Assembly (NCBI RefSeq): GCF_000150275.1
Contig: NW_002060943.1
Coordinates: 9,394,209-9,458,208, forward strand
Source: Trichoplax adhaerens
Lineage: Eukaryota > Placozoa > Uniplacotomia > Trichoplacea > Trichoplacidae
Direction of reading: 5' to 3'
Length of the DNA: 64,000 nucleotides
The notes below the pieces were generated by a model. It ran no database searches. It was given only the letters and a program-made list of their open reading frames with translations, and was not told the origin of the DNA. A program made the translations under genes and the position numbers. This document shows positions 12,846 to 26,400 of this stretch, one piece after another. The stretch's first letter is position 1. Every line of letters begins with the position of its first letter.

Positions 12846-12990
12846 TAGACGTGCTGTACAGCGTACAGTACGATTGCGTACGGTAGTAACCGTACTGTGC
12901 AGTTTCAATAACCAGTCAAAAAAATACAGTACAGTACACGAGTAATTTCTACTGTAATATTGTACTGTAGCACGTGTGCTATACTGTACT
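12846..12990. repeat. GTACAGTAC palindromic cluster beside the minisatellite
   Basis: Several copies of CGTACAGTACG, CAGTACAGTACACG and TACTGTAC-type words lie between the minisatellite and the TMA7 start codon, within about 100-250 bp of it, so they may overlap its promoter or 5' UTR. Confidence 0.7.
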
Positions 12991-13093
12991 GGACTCCATA
13001 GTAAACACTTACTGCTGCTAACAATCATCATTTAACAACCATTACTGAAAAGTCGACGCACAACTCCGCACAAGGCTGGTAGAAATCTAAAAA

Positions 13094-14567
13094 ATGCCTG
13101 GAAGAGAAGGTACACCTATCAATTTTCGCAATATATCGCATTTTAAGCATGCTAAAGAGCTTCTACTATACGATCATGACTTTACTTTACTTTATAATAC
13201 ATATAATATACACAAGTAATAATTATAACTTTAAATTGTAAGTACAGTAAATGTCAGTAATACCAAGTTACTAACAAATAAGATACTACATACAGTCCAG
13301 GCTATCCCGGCCTTGAACATGTAACCGCCACAGCCCTGCTATCCTAGTAGAGTTCCTGTATGACTTTATGCTCCTCTCTTCTTTTAATCCCATCATGCTG
13401 GTGCAATTGATTAAAATAATTGTCACATCATACAGTATGATCATGAAGTAAAAATCTTTTGACTTTATACTGTAGGAGGGAAAAAAAAACCGCTCAAACA
13501 GCCAAAGAAAGACTCCAAAGATATGGACGAAGTAAGTACTAAACAATCTTACAAGATAATTATAATTACAAGTACAGTAATGTATTAGGCTGCTAAGTTG
13601 CAACAAAATTTAAAATACAATTCATCTACATTTTCTGTGCTTAAGAAACTACTGTAGTACAATCTTTCAGCATCAACAATTAGTAGCAATACTGTTTCAC
13701 CTTATTGCTTCGAAAATGTACATTAATTAAAAGCTCATACGCAAACTAACGACAACATCATTCGGTTTCAACTTGTATCATCATAAGATTATTACCGAAT
13801 GTCTAAATACTCGTATATTATATTACGTTATGCTGATACGTAAATATTACTAGTAACGTATTATCCTGCAGATAATGTAAAGTATTGTTGTACGTGATAT
13901 ATTCGTTATTAACTAAAAATGAAATAACGTAATTAATTTAAGTATAAAGCTACTTGTACATCCAGCAGCCGGTTCTTGTAGAGTTCGCTCAATAAATCAT
14001 ATTTTACAATGTAGCCTACCCTCTAAATACAGTACGTATATTGATCATAATTTAGGATGAAGCAGCTCGCAAGCAACAACTACGAGAAGAAAAGAAGAAA
14101 TTAGATGAGGCAAAAGCAAAGGCGTCCCAACGGGGACCTTTCGGTAATTCGATTGATATCACAAATAGTTCTGCCTGTTTTATTTCGTTGAAGACTATAA
14201 AGTGAAATTTTACAAATTGATAGTTCTTCTGAATACGTAATTTTATCTACTAAATTCACTACTTTATCAATTGGCTAACTATAAAATTACTTCACGTGTT
14301 GTAATGCTCCTGTTAAATGTACTGTATAATGTAATACAATATTGTATACATTAGATGAACTAGCAAGTCTATAAACATTGTCTAAAATATTAAATTGGCA
14401 TGTTATCTTGTGGTGCACATACTATACAATGTATACATGTAGATTTTAGAATAGAATTTATATCTACTGTAATTATAAATTATCAGAGAGCCATTTTGAT
14501 ACTGCTATCTAATAGATTCTTCATGATTTTAGGTGGACCTGGACTTAAGAAATCTGGCAAAAAGTAA
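13094..14567 (+). CDS. TMA7: Translation machinery-associated protein 7 (TMA7/CCDC72)
   Basis: TMA7 is a small, very basic, ribosome-associated protein conserved across eukaryotes; its exact role is unclear. Four coding exons are 13094-13109, 13476-13531, 14056-14143 and 14533-14567, each with clear GT-AG borders, giving 64 residues, the usual length of the family. The start MPGREGGKKKPLKQPKK and the end GPGLKKSGKK are near-identical to animal TMA7. The middle is a Lys/Glu/Ala helix (REEKKKLDEAKAKAS). The first coding exon is only 16 bp, so the gene is invisible to simple ORF searches. It stands alone between a minisatellite and the CFAP276 gene. Confidence 0.95.
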
Positions 14568-17500
14568 GCGTCATTCTATGTTGCCACTCTCCTATGATTA
14601 TCTGCTTATTTACTAGCCTAAATTATGCTATTTAGTATTAATTAGACTTAAACGTAGATACTAATAAGTGATTAATATCTTAACTAATACAATATATCGG
14701 CCACATGATCAGCTCAAACTCTTTGCTATAACCTAGCAAGCTAGTATAAATAATACTGTCATGTTATTTTAGCAGTTCACTATGTAACGCCTAGTCAAGA
14801 TAGAAAAATACACATGTTTAAACTATGTGGCACCACGACAGTTTGGATTAGTTAGTCATTACCCCATAATCTGTGTTTTAAAATTTAAAGTTACATTGCA
14901 TATACTGCCATTTGTGCCCTGAAAGATCCAAAAATTGATTTAATGATCGTAAGGTATATTATCGATACTGGTGTAACTAATAGTAAACAAATCGAAATAT
15001 TACGAGATAGTTCTCTCTAGCTTAAAAGTGTAGATGAATTCTTATTTATAATAATAAATATCATGAATTACTTAAATCTTGTGTTTTGCCTCGGAGATTC
15101 TTGAAATGACTACTTATAGCAATTCAATGTAAAATCACTTTTTCAAATAAAATATTGTGATGCAGTACTAGAACTACGATCCGAATAGTCGCTTAAATAA
15201 GAATATGGAAGCTATAAGAAGTGGAATATTCTCTTTTTTGGTCTAATTATAATTATTGGCTCATTTTAAAATTTTAATCACGTTGTTTTTATAGCCGCGT
15301 ATGTCCATAGAAGTAGAAAAATTTGCATTACTCTACGTAGAACACTAAAGTAAAACAACGCACAAATCGTCAAGGACAGTACGCAGAATTCTATGCAAGC
15401 ATAAATTGAACATTCAGTATACAGTATCTGAAGAGATTACATATTATGTCTTTACGTCAATTCAGAGCGCAGCTCAAAGATGTTTTAGGGTACGTATGCA
15501 GTTATGGACAGTGGTAATCTTGAGCGATTTGCGGTAAAATAAAAGAGTTGCAAATACTGTACAATAGATATTTGTTAACGAAATTATGAGGTCTCCTTTT
15601 TGTTGTCAAATGCGTAGCTAGTGCCATGCAGAACTATGACATGTAATCAGTACAGTTTATAATTGTTCTGAATATACAAGTGATCCATAATTCACGTACC
15701 CACATCTGTAAAGAAACCCTTGACGCGTTTTGATTGTTGGTGAGTGAATATACGTGATTTATAGTAGATCTGCAAGTGTCAAAACAGTACTGTGTGCAAT
15801 GTATTTGCAATATGCGTTCAGAATTATGAATTATAATTAGCTAAGACTCGCAGTAGAATAGACGACACCGATGATTGTTGAGAAGGAAACGTAGTTTTAT
15901 TTAAGGGAGTAAAATCAGGATACGGGATTTGTTGATGCATAAGAAGAGAACACAGTCAGAAAAGACATATAGTCATATCAGGTTTAGATCCAAGTTTCAG
16001 CTCTATAGCTTGACTAAATATAATTAAGCCAACTATAGATAGATTTAGACTTTAAGGGGGATCGTATGCAAAATAATTTACAGTAGATACTATAATGTCC
16101 AGTCCATAGAGCCTCTATGATAGTGGTAAAAGAAAAAGGTCTACATTGTACAGTACATATATGGCCAAGTTGGTCGACTTTCATGCTGCACTACAGTAAT
16201 ACATTACTACTGCTTAACAGTTGGTTTAGAAAAGCAATAGCCCTTAAGAAGATTGCAATGACTAGATCTGTAGTCATGCGTCCATATTCGATAACGTTGA
16301 TTACATGTTTGGCGTAGTTAAATTGCTAACATTTAGGTATTCTCAGGATTTCCTTATTAGATAACAGTTGACTACTAATGTTAGATATTTCTAAATTACT
16401 AATGGTAGTTGATTATACTGTGTAAGTATGGGACATGGTGTTATTACCTTGTGTGAATCAAATATACCCCAGTTATGAAGAAATCCAACACTTTACTTTA
16501 CTGTGTTAGACTTTAAAGGAAAACTAATCGTAAATCAAGTAGATAGACTTGCACTATATACCGATTATGAGCCGAACCCTTAGCACATCTACCTGTTGAT
16601 CATGTAACGAAACTACCAGTTCATAATTGAGTTTTTGAATTGCTCTTTATTTCGTTCACTCAAACTAGATATGCCATCGCGTACGATAACAACACAACAC
16701 AAAGAAATCATAATAATTGAAAATGATCTAATATGAACTTAACTACTTGTAGTACGTATACTGTATTCTAACACATAAGAATATTTGTAGCATGTGATTT
16801 TAATGCGGTAGCTAAAGTGTAGATAAGACGAATGAAATGCCCCATGTTTTATAACTATAACTTAAACAGTACAATCTCTGAAATTTCTTAGTTCTACGAC
16901 GCTTACAATACAAGGTAACAAGCTACGAATGACATTGAATTACAGCGAGGGCGATATTACGATAGATTGCCTATTTGGGAAAATTGCTTCTGCCGATGGA
17001 TGATTCAGTGGTGATTGTAGGCAGCTTGGTTGCCATAAATGGATTGAGCGAGCTACTGTAAATACGATTAATAAGACCTACGGATAGGAGCCGTTTTTGA
17101 TTCATTCCGGTTTAGGATATTACTTTAGATTCTTGTTAGTAGTAACTATGTAACTATTATTATAAATACTTAATAAAAGCCTTTAACTTCTATTTAAATC
17201 TACACTATTGAGTTTTGAGATAGATTACCTTAGCTTTAGGTAGAGCGGCCAGATACTTTTTAATGCAAGATCTTTATCTACTTGTATATATGTAAAAAAA
17301 TTGGATAAGCTTGATATGTGAATATCTTAAGGGATAGTTCTGAAAATATAATGTCTTAATCATAGCTTTATAGTAATCTGTCTTAGCCTGATATTATAAC
17401 AGGGAAATGTAATATTATGATCAAGTAATTAAATCAAATTAATAATAGTAATACCCAGGCATATGCTGAAGTGAATTAATTTAGACGGAATGAATGATTA

Positions 17501-18013
17501 TGCTTGTCTTGTGACCTTTATATCTAACAAATTGAATCTACTCTCTAGTCTAGTCTTTGCAGATTACGTTGACTTTTAACATATAGATACTAATGATTTA
17601 TATTTCAAAGTATTCCATATATCTACTGCGTTTGTTAACTATGAATGATACTTAGTTACATCAAACTTTATTATCTATCAAATACATTGATTTATCATAT
17701 GCAAACAACGCATACGATTGTAGATTTGCAAAAATTAAAAAAACGTAATGTATTACGTAGATTACTAGAAATATGTATACGAGTATATATCCAAAAAAAG
17801 TATACGCGTATACAATAATTGGAAAATTATTATTTATTGATATTTATTACTTTGCCTTTGCACAAACAGAGGGCAGTCTAATAATATAATATAATTTATA
17901 TATGTAATTTATACAGGATACTGTACTGTATACCGTAATGTATCAAAGAACAATTGAAAAGGATACTAAACCAACATCATCATCAATGTACTGTATTTTG
18001 CCGGTTTATGCAC
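14568..18013. other. Intergenic, 3.4 kb, at most weak candidate exons
   Basis: This is AT-rich sequence between TMA7 and CFAP276. One possible mini-gene was noted: ATG at 15446 in an exon 15446-15489 with a GTACGT donor, and a possible second exon 16946-17003 that would end in TGA after about 33 residues. No family is recognised and chance can explain it. The frame at 16117-16317 shows no resemblance either. Confidence 0.4.
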
Positions 18014-18043
18014 GTTACTATGGTAACTAATAGCCATAGTAAC
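18014..18043 (+). promoter_or_regulatory. Two X-box (RFX-binding) motifs upstream of CFAP276
   Basis: GTTACTATGGTAAC at 18014-18027 matches the X-box consensus GTHNYYATRRNAAC at every position. Two bases further on, ATAGCCATAGTAAC (18030-18043) matches with one mismatch. Together they also form a perfect 10 bp hairpin. They lie about 220 bp before the CFAP276 start codon. RFX transcription factors bind X-boxes in promoters of ciliary genes in animals, so the placement fits the downstream gene. Confidence 0.7.
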
Positions 18044-18261
18044 AAATGAAAAGCAATGCTGCCTTTTAAGTTTGGTGTAGGACCCTGTTATGCTGGATTG
18101 ATATTATAGAAAATACAGTACGATAATTGACATATTGGGTCAACTAATTAAATCATTAATTTACAAGACCGAAAACTTTAATGCATTCTTGCTGCTTTGA
18201 GACTCTTGCTAGATTATAATTTTTAAGATTCATTAATATTGAATGTCGCAAACTGTATACC

Positions 18262-19314
18262 ATGCCTAGAAATCCTTTTCCATTTCCTTGCTATGAAAAC
18301 GAACGTAGTTTTAACGGCAACGAACCATCGCATGTATGTATATAGGAGAACTTATTATGGTTTCTGAACTGACGTTTATTCATGTATTATAATGATACCA
18401 ACTGCTGTGATAATAACTGCGCTTTAGCACCTCATTTAATTATAAAATTAATTTAATTTAATACGCAGTCTTAAAGAATTTGACTGTAAATACGTTGTGA
18501 TATAGCATTTCTTTTCTAAAAGTTTTCAAATTAGATATTAATGAGTTTTTAACGATGCTACTTCTATAAAATTTACGCCTACAGCAAACATTTCCAAGAA
18601 ACTTCAAGCCTGTCGATAATGTGACGTGGGATCGGCTTCATCAAACTCATACCCTTCAAAGCATGAGAAGAAGTTATTTCAGTTACGATGAGGAGGTTAT
18701 TTTATTAATAAAAACATTTAAATTCGAATGCTTTCTTTGCTAGCTTTGAGCGAAACTCTTATATTGCAACTTCTATCTCTCTCTAGGAACCAAAAGATAG
18801 CTTAGATTTCGCATTGAAATCCTATTATGATCACCACAGCGAATTTCTAAAAGACACAAATGAGACATTACTACAAGCTGAGACACTTAACAAACCGCAC
18901 AAGTAATATTTATATAGAATATTCTTAAGAGTTCCTTGTAACAATATAGCTATTAGTTTGAGTTCTTAAAATTATAATAGTACTAGCTAATACAATCCGA
19001 CTCCACTATAGACGAATATTACGAAATCGCCCTAAAACAACACCTGCTAAAATTGACTTGAAGAAGTTACCGATTAAAACGTATCAATCCAGTACAAAAG
19101 AAAATCCGAATAGGGTCAAAGGAGCAATTGGTATTATAAATAGTTTTGTTGAAATTAAAATAAAATATCTAGCATACTTTACAGCACTTTCGTATAATTA
19201 CTATGATTTGTATAACATTGTGTATAACTTGTATTATATATAGAGGGCCACCACAATGCGGTTACAAATAATGGATTTTCTCGGAAATTTGATGGAGGAT
19301 TTTATACTAGCTAA
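18262..19314 (+). CDS. CFAP276: Cilia- and flagella-associated protein 276 (C1orf194)
   Basis: CFAP276 is a microtubule inner protein of motile axonemes. Five coding exons are 18262-18333, 18585-18695, 18787-18902, 19012-19130 and 19244-19314; the phases close and give 162 residues, against about 169 in human. Matches to the human protein include WDRLHQTHTLQSMRRS, EPKDSLDFALKSYYDHH and the C-terminus AVTNNGFSRKFDGGFYTS. The central region linking exons 3 and 4 (RILRNRPKTTPAKIDLKKL) is diverged. The start at MPRNPFPF is chosen because it parallels the human MPSTRDPF start and an upstream ATG at 18243 runs into a stop. X-box motifs lie about 220 bp upstream. Confidence 0.9.
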
Positions 19315-20447
19315 TTAACCTTGCGATTATTTTTTGTGTTAATTATTTACTCAATTAACTATCTTTTATCAGTATGTTGTGCACTATACCTACATTAATG
19401 TGAAATAAATACAAAATTAGTCTTCTGAAAGGAATAAGGCTAAGGAATGATCAAGTATTTTATTGGGTAGCAATTCATTAGCATAATTTATTTTAGTATG
19501 CCTAATGCTTCAATAATATTATTTTCGTAACACGGTATCACATCAAAAGAATTTAGATCAAGTTTATTTAATAAATAGATTTCCATTAACCCTTTCAAGT
19601 TAACTAGGAATTAGCTTTCAAAAAATACTATTATCAACAAGTGCTTAAAATGTTTTTACATACAGATTAAAAATGTTAGTGATAGCGTAAAATGTAATAC
19701 GGAAATATAATAAAATACTAGAAACTCGAAGGATTTAAGTAATAATTGCACGTAGGCTACAAATCAAAATCACATAGAAAGATTCTATGGCTTTAATAAA
19801 TTTCATTCAAAAATTGGGTATCATGGCAAAGTTTATCCGTAATCATCTTTTAAAGTCACCTAGGTACTATAATTCTTGTATCTCCACTCCTTCAATGCTT
19901 TCTTCGCGAGTAGATCGACTAGTTCGCAAACGAGCATTACACTAACCCAAGATTGAAGAATTCACATTATTAAAATTTACTTGTATATGAAGTAGAGTTA
20001 ACCAATACTGAATCTATGGTAACAGTTAGCTATACTCGCATAGTACATATGGTATGCATTAAACTAAGACAAAACACTTATTTATTGATAATTAGCTTAA
20101 TAGTAGTTTGAGCAAATTAACTTACAGTTTTGGGCCTTGTCATCCTTTTAATGCGATCGTTATTTGCTAATATAGTGAAAAATTTTTAATATTAGAAATC
20201 AAATTCCATGTATTCATAACAATCCGAAATTTTAAATGGACATAAATAGGATACGGTGATCTAACCTGCTTGTATGTGAGAACTGCCGGGTCCCCTTGGA
20301 ATAGCGCTAAAACAACGTGTTTTAAGTTTAATGTCTTTTAATGGTTGTGCCCGACCTGTGCATGATATATAAAGTACACTGTCGTTAATCACGCTGTATA
20401 ATTATTATTGTTCAACTGACACAATAAAAATTAATAGATACAGAGAG
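19315..20447. other. Convergent intergenic spacer
   Basis: This is tail-to-tail spacer between CFAP276 and the CCDC162-like gene. It is AT-rich and should contain both polyadenylation sites. I see no gene in it. Confidence 0.5.
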
Positions 20448-23400
20448 TCAATCAATCTTTAATGATAGTATACCACTAGAGTTTAAGAGGCTGTATTGCT
20501 TCTCTTCAAATTCGTTAATTTGAACTTGAAGATCGTCTACTTTATGGAAAGCATTAAGTTTGAGAGATCTTTCGTGCGCTATTTTCTTCTGTAAATGTTC
20601 TACAGCCTAACAAAGCATTATATGCAATAAAGCCTTTAGTTAGCTTACATTTCTATGTCATTTACATATAGCAACAGCTTTAAATTTAACACTAAGAACC
20701 TTTCTGCCTTTAGCTTCAACTACGGCAACTTCCTTTTGATTCTTTTCGAATTTCCCTATAAAGTAAGAAAATTAATAGAACGCTGTTACCAAAAGGTACG
20801 CTATTGTAAGTTGATTAGTTAGCAATACTGAAAGTTAGGCTGCTATAATTAACCGGTAACTTCTTGCAATAAGACGTCCTTAGTTTTTAAGTCATCGATC
20901 TAAGTGTGAGATGTTTCCATTTTGTTATCGTGTGAGTAGATTAATAGAGAGCATCTAAAGATGGATTTAGCAAAATATGATTATACTGTATATCATAAAC
21001 GTATTACCAGCTGCAGGAAATTTTCTCTTTTTGCAAGTTCCAATTGTTTCCTATTCTGAGCTTGCTGTAATGAAATATTTAGGAAATTAATCTAATGTTA
21101 CTTTGTAAATAAATTCATATCGAAGTCATCATAAGTGTTGTATGTACCTGTTGAGCAACATGAGTTTTTTGTACTTTTTCATATTCCTAAAAAAATTTCC
21201 AGATTTTGTTTTAAGTTAGCAACAATCAAGTAATAATTTTACTTTCTAGTCTGCGTATTTGCAAACGTGAAGTAACTATAAATTTTACCTCTGCAGCTAA
21301 TTTCTTCTGTAACGATTCTCTATCCTTTTCCAAATGCTCTATACACTGCAAAAGCAATTAAAATAGAAAGTAAGTGTACGTAAGACAAGGCTCTATATGA
21401 TTTCAGTTTATACTATTCATAATCTATCTGATGCACTTAAAAAACAAAAGTTTGTTAATCTATTAGCAACGCAATCGTTATTACTCTACGTGCTCATAAA
21501 ACTATACATCTACAAGCAGTAAATTTAAGCTTGAATAAGTAACCGTATTGGAAATACAAGATTTTATAAAATTTATGTATGACAATATATAATAAGGGAT
21601 AATAATAGATTTATTTACTTCTGCAACTGTTAAATTTTATGTTTTCTGTAAAAACTAACTATACTACACCTTCCGTAAAGCTTCCAGCTGCTGTCTTAGC
21701 AATGTAATTTCTTCGTCAGCTTTCATCTTTATTTGTAAATTTCCCTTTTGCATCTTATTAACCTTTTCTTTCAATTGTTCTTCCTGTTGAAAATATGCCA
21801 GCCGTATTAAATTAGGAACCTATTAATATGTACACTTTCTACTAAAGCTAATTAATCTCTCTAAGTACAATTATAAATCTAGATCATTTCAAGGATTTAC
21901 GTTTTTTGTGAAGCTTAATTTATCCTTTGCAATCTTCCATTCATTCATCGTTCTCAATTTAGCTAGCTGTGATAATAATAAACTTATCAAAAGTTTGCAA
22001 ATGAATAGATAACCAAATAATTAAAATGCTACAATTATTTCCTATCCTTAATTGTAGGTTTCTCAGCTTACATATTGATTTAAATAAATATTTTCCTTAT
22101 GCAATTCGCGAAATTTTTGCGATTTTTCCAAAATAGCATCTAGTTTTTTATATCCATCTATATTGTTTTAAAAATGGAGCTGATAAGCATTTTTAAAGTA
22201 ATTATAAATTAATCACTAACGTAATTTAATTTGAACTATTACTTAATATGCCATTTGACATAAACAGAGGTAAATACGAATTTAAATGAGATAATTAATT
22301 AATCAGCTTCATATATCGTAATTACGAGTATGTCATAAATTAATACTTTACTATGATAGTAATAGAATGTACCTTTACTTATGATTGATTGATCTTTTAC
22401 GGTTTTTAATTTTTGAATGGTTTTTTTCCTGGTCTCTTGAATATTTTGTTGGATGTCATTGTAGAAGTGGCATCTGCATATAATGTATCGGTTGGTTTAA
22501 TATACTAATATAGGATAAATATAGTAGGTAATTTTTTATCGCACTACAATTGTATTTATAAACGAACGATTATAATTATAGACTCGCTTTTGTAACTTGT
22601 ATGATAATAGCTTTGTTTACTGGCTCACTTTAAACTTATAGTAATGCCCGATAATGCAATAAGCTTTAGACCTCACCGAAGATTTCGAATACAAATAAAG
22701 CAATAGAGAACACAATGCAGGTAAATATGCAATAGCTTATTTCGTAATCTTTATGAAATTTACAACTAGATATCTAAATTCTATTTAACTATATTATGAT
22801 AGGATTTCCTACTATAAGATTTTGTAGTCTAAAAGGATTATATCACGAAAATAATCAAAATTAGTTAACTATTACACAATTAATGTCATAAATGTAAAGT
22901 GTACGAAAATAAACTACTTTAATGTTTACGAAAATTATAGTGAAGCTAGCTCCGCAATTTAAAATATGAGACAGATTGTATTAGGGAAGAAGTAGTAAAC
23001 CTACACGATTGAAATATTCCATTCTAGTAAAATACGAAATTATTTCATGTTACAATTTTCTACTTAGATTGGTATCTCTTCCAAGAGCTTACTTTAGATA
23101 ATAATGATTATGTAGTAATAAACCCTATATTTGCTGGTATAATTTCACATATGCAACATGCATTACGTGTTATTGACAAGAATAGCTACTAAATTCAGTT
23201 AAATGGTCAATTAGTTATCTTAGCATATTTCTTAGTGCATGGACTTAGTAATATTTTTAGCCCTACTTATGTCTAATCATTAAATTGCTATTTTAATGCG
23301 GTATATTCCATAACGATTATTCTGGAACAGCTATTTAATAAAGTATGATTACAATCATAAATAGAAGAGATTATGTCGGTAACCGATATAACATAGTATG

Positions 23401-26400
23401 TACAGTAGCTGCACGATTTAAACAAACCATCTTAATCAGAAGATAGAGTGGTTTAAAAATTACGAGCCGTTACAAAAAAACTAATGCTTAACTATATTTA
23501 AAAGCTGAAACATTTACGCCAACAATTATAAACTTCAGATTTAAATGATCGAGAATCTTACCTATAATCATTAAATCGACTTTTTAGTGTGGTAGACGAA
23601 TGATATAAATTTTTTACCAGATTATCAAACGAATTTTTAATGTTTTTCCGGATGAATTGTTCCTAAAATTGAGGAAGATTTTATACTTAATCCGTTTATT
23701 ATTTAATTGTTAGGAGGGTAACGGTAAATGCTGAACCCTAAATAGAGGCTTACAACCTAAAACAAGTACTTTATCCGAGGTTGCGGATATTTTCATTTTT
23801 ATACTGACCTGATCTAAGCTGTAATCTCTCATATCAGCAATTTTTGCTCTTAGCGCAGTAATTTCTATTAAAAAATCGATAATTTTAATATAGTTGGTAT
23901 AATAGAGAACCAAATTTTTCTACAGATAGAGACGCAAGTACCTAATACTAGCTGATAAAATTTATCTGCTAACTGAAAGTGAGCGTTAGCAAAATTTTCT
24001 TCTGATATTTGTCCTACTGTAGATTGGAGATTCTTTACTTCCTATAGATAAAATATAATATATATCAGCTGACGTCATTAACGAATGACAATTGGCTATT
24101 TAAGGGTAATACGTGATAACATCAAATTTTTGACCTGTTCTCTTATATGACATAGGTAGCGGAGATGTTTTAACAGTCCCTCATAAAATGAACTATAGCT
24201 AATAAACAAAAATATTAAACGTAAAAATTGGTTTACAAAGTGTCTAGAATTAATTCTTTACTATCTATAGCATTATATAGATGCTGTAGACTTTGTATCA
24301 TTGCTAACCAATTTTAATTTTACTTTGACTTTACATTAAAAATTAAATAACAAAACATACTTTTCGTAGCAGATTCGTTCTCTTTCCATTACTTTACAAT
24401 CTAACTTTCTTAAACAGTCAGAAAGATAGGTTTTGCTAATGATGATATTATCGCCTGAATCTTTAATATTCTTGGATAAACATCGAACAAAGTCATCGGC
24501 TAAGTAAGGTCGATCAATTATGATCGTTTCAGCTGTTCCCTATTTATAGCGTAATGGAATATCAGATGAGAAATTATGCACTATACTATGCCTAATAAAT
24601 TCGTGAATTTCTTAACTAATAAGTATCAAGTTACATCTTGTGATATCAATACTAGTTTTTAGTAATAATTCAATCTTTAACAATAATACAGGATTTACAA
24701 GATAAGTAATCTGTAATCTTACCTCCTTTTGCCATAAATCATTAGGAAGGGTATGATCGATTTTAACTTTCTCAGTTAAAACGAAACTGTGATCTTTAGC
24801 TACTTTCTTTCTCATTTGAACGATCATGTGACATTCAATTGCAACTAAAATGTGTTGTATCTAAGAAACAAGAGAATGTAGTCATCGCGAATCAAAATCC
24901 TTCAAATAAGAATAAAATAAATGAACGATACCACTTATTGTTACCATTTTTATTTATTACGCGTGCATTTACGTTTGACTAATCATACTTTACCTGTCTA
25001 TACTTTAACTCAAAGTCAGAGATTATTTCTGGCAAATCGATTTTCTCCGTATCAGTTATTTGTAGTAATCGTTCATGTTCCTGTAGCTATTGGTAGGGAT
25101 AGCAAAAATGAAGTAGTAACCTACAAAAACCCGAGCCTGATTTCTAGCAGTACTTTTAGCTATAATACATTATTATTTTACCAAGTTATGATCCCGAGTG
25201 GCATCTTTTAAAACAGGTAAAATAACCTCTCTTCTATAAAATTTTCTAATTAAATCATCGCATAAAAAATAATATTAGTAAACACTTAAATTTACTGTAA
25301 TAGCACTACGTTACTAACATTTTAACTTACTCAAATACTTTTAGAGTTTTGGTATTGGTAATTTCTTGTAGGTTAAGTGACATTTCTGCAAATCTATTCT
25401 TCAACTCTTCCATACAAGTCCAGATTTGTAAATAAGTTTGCATATTCCGTAAGGTTGCACTAAAGTCCAATAAAGAATATTTTTAGTCAGTTTGTAGAGA
25501 AACACACATACAATAGATAAAATAATGATTACTTTTTGGAAATCATTTTATAACAACATATATGAGAGCAAAACTCCTGCGAAGCTAACAGCGGTAAATT
25601 ACAAACTGCGAGATAATGAAACAATAGCATGGTTGTGATACTCTCTAAAAGCATAAGTTATATATGATACCACGTAGCCGAATGATACATTTCGGCTGGT
25701 AGTTGTAGCTGGTATCTTAATACTGAGTTTTTTAAAGATTTAAATTTAATCTTAGTATGGTAATATTCTCTTACTACTCCATACTGCAACTGCATAAGTA
25801 TAACAGAGCGCCACTTGGGACAATACGTTAAATTATTTAAAGGATCTGAATAAATTCTTAGTAGTCTCTTCGTGTATCATTATGTTACAATATCTAATAC
25901 ATGGGTATATGTACTTCACTCTCTACAAACAATCTTAGAAATTCATAATTATACTTTTATCGTAGGTCGGTTTTGCGTTGCGTACAAATTACAAATCAAA
26001 CAAAAATATTATATGGTTGTACAGTACTGTTATTATTCCTAGGTAATTCAATGAAATATACTATTGTAAATACTGTATCCATTTCTTTAATACCTATGAT
26101 TTACTATGGATTTGCGACTGTATGGCCTTACAATCGTATCGTATAAACGACTATCTTTCAGTCTCCTAAATTGCTTACTGGAAGATTCACTGAAAATTTA
26201 TAGACTAAATTCTAGTCATGAAGCCTTCACAAATAGAATTCATTTAATATTTCATACCCGTCCTTTGTAAGGTCCGTGAAAGAAATGTCTATATCACTTG
26301 CAATGTTCTTTATTTGACCTTTGTAGTTTCCTACTTGAGCCGGTGCACTTTGTAATAATAAGGACATCTCCAAAATTTCTCCGTTAACAATTTTGCTGCG

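Noticed and set aside
15446-17003. Two-exon mini-gene of about 33 residues (starting MSLRQFRAQLKDVLG)
   Set aside because: Phase closes and the donor is good, but the product is tiny, the intron is 1.4 kb and no family is recognised, so chance is likely.
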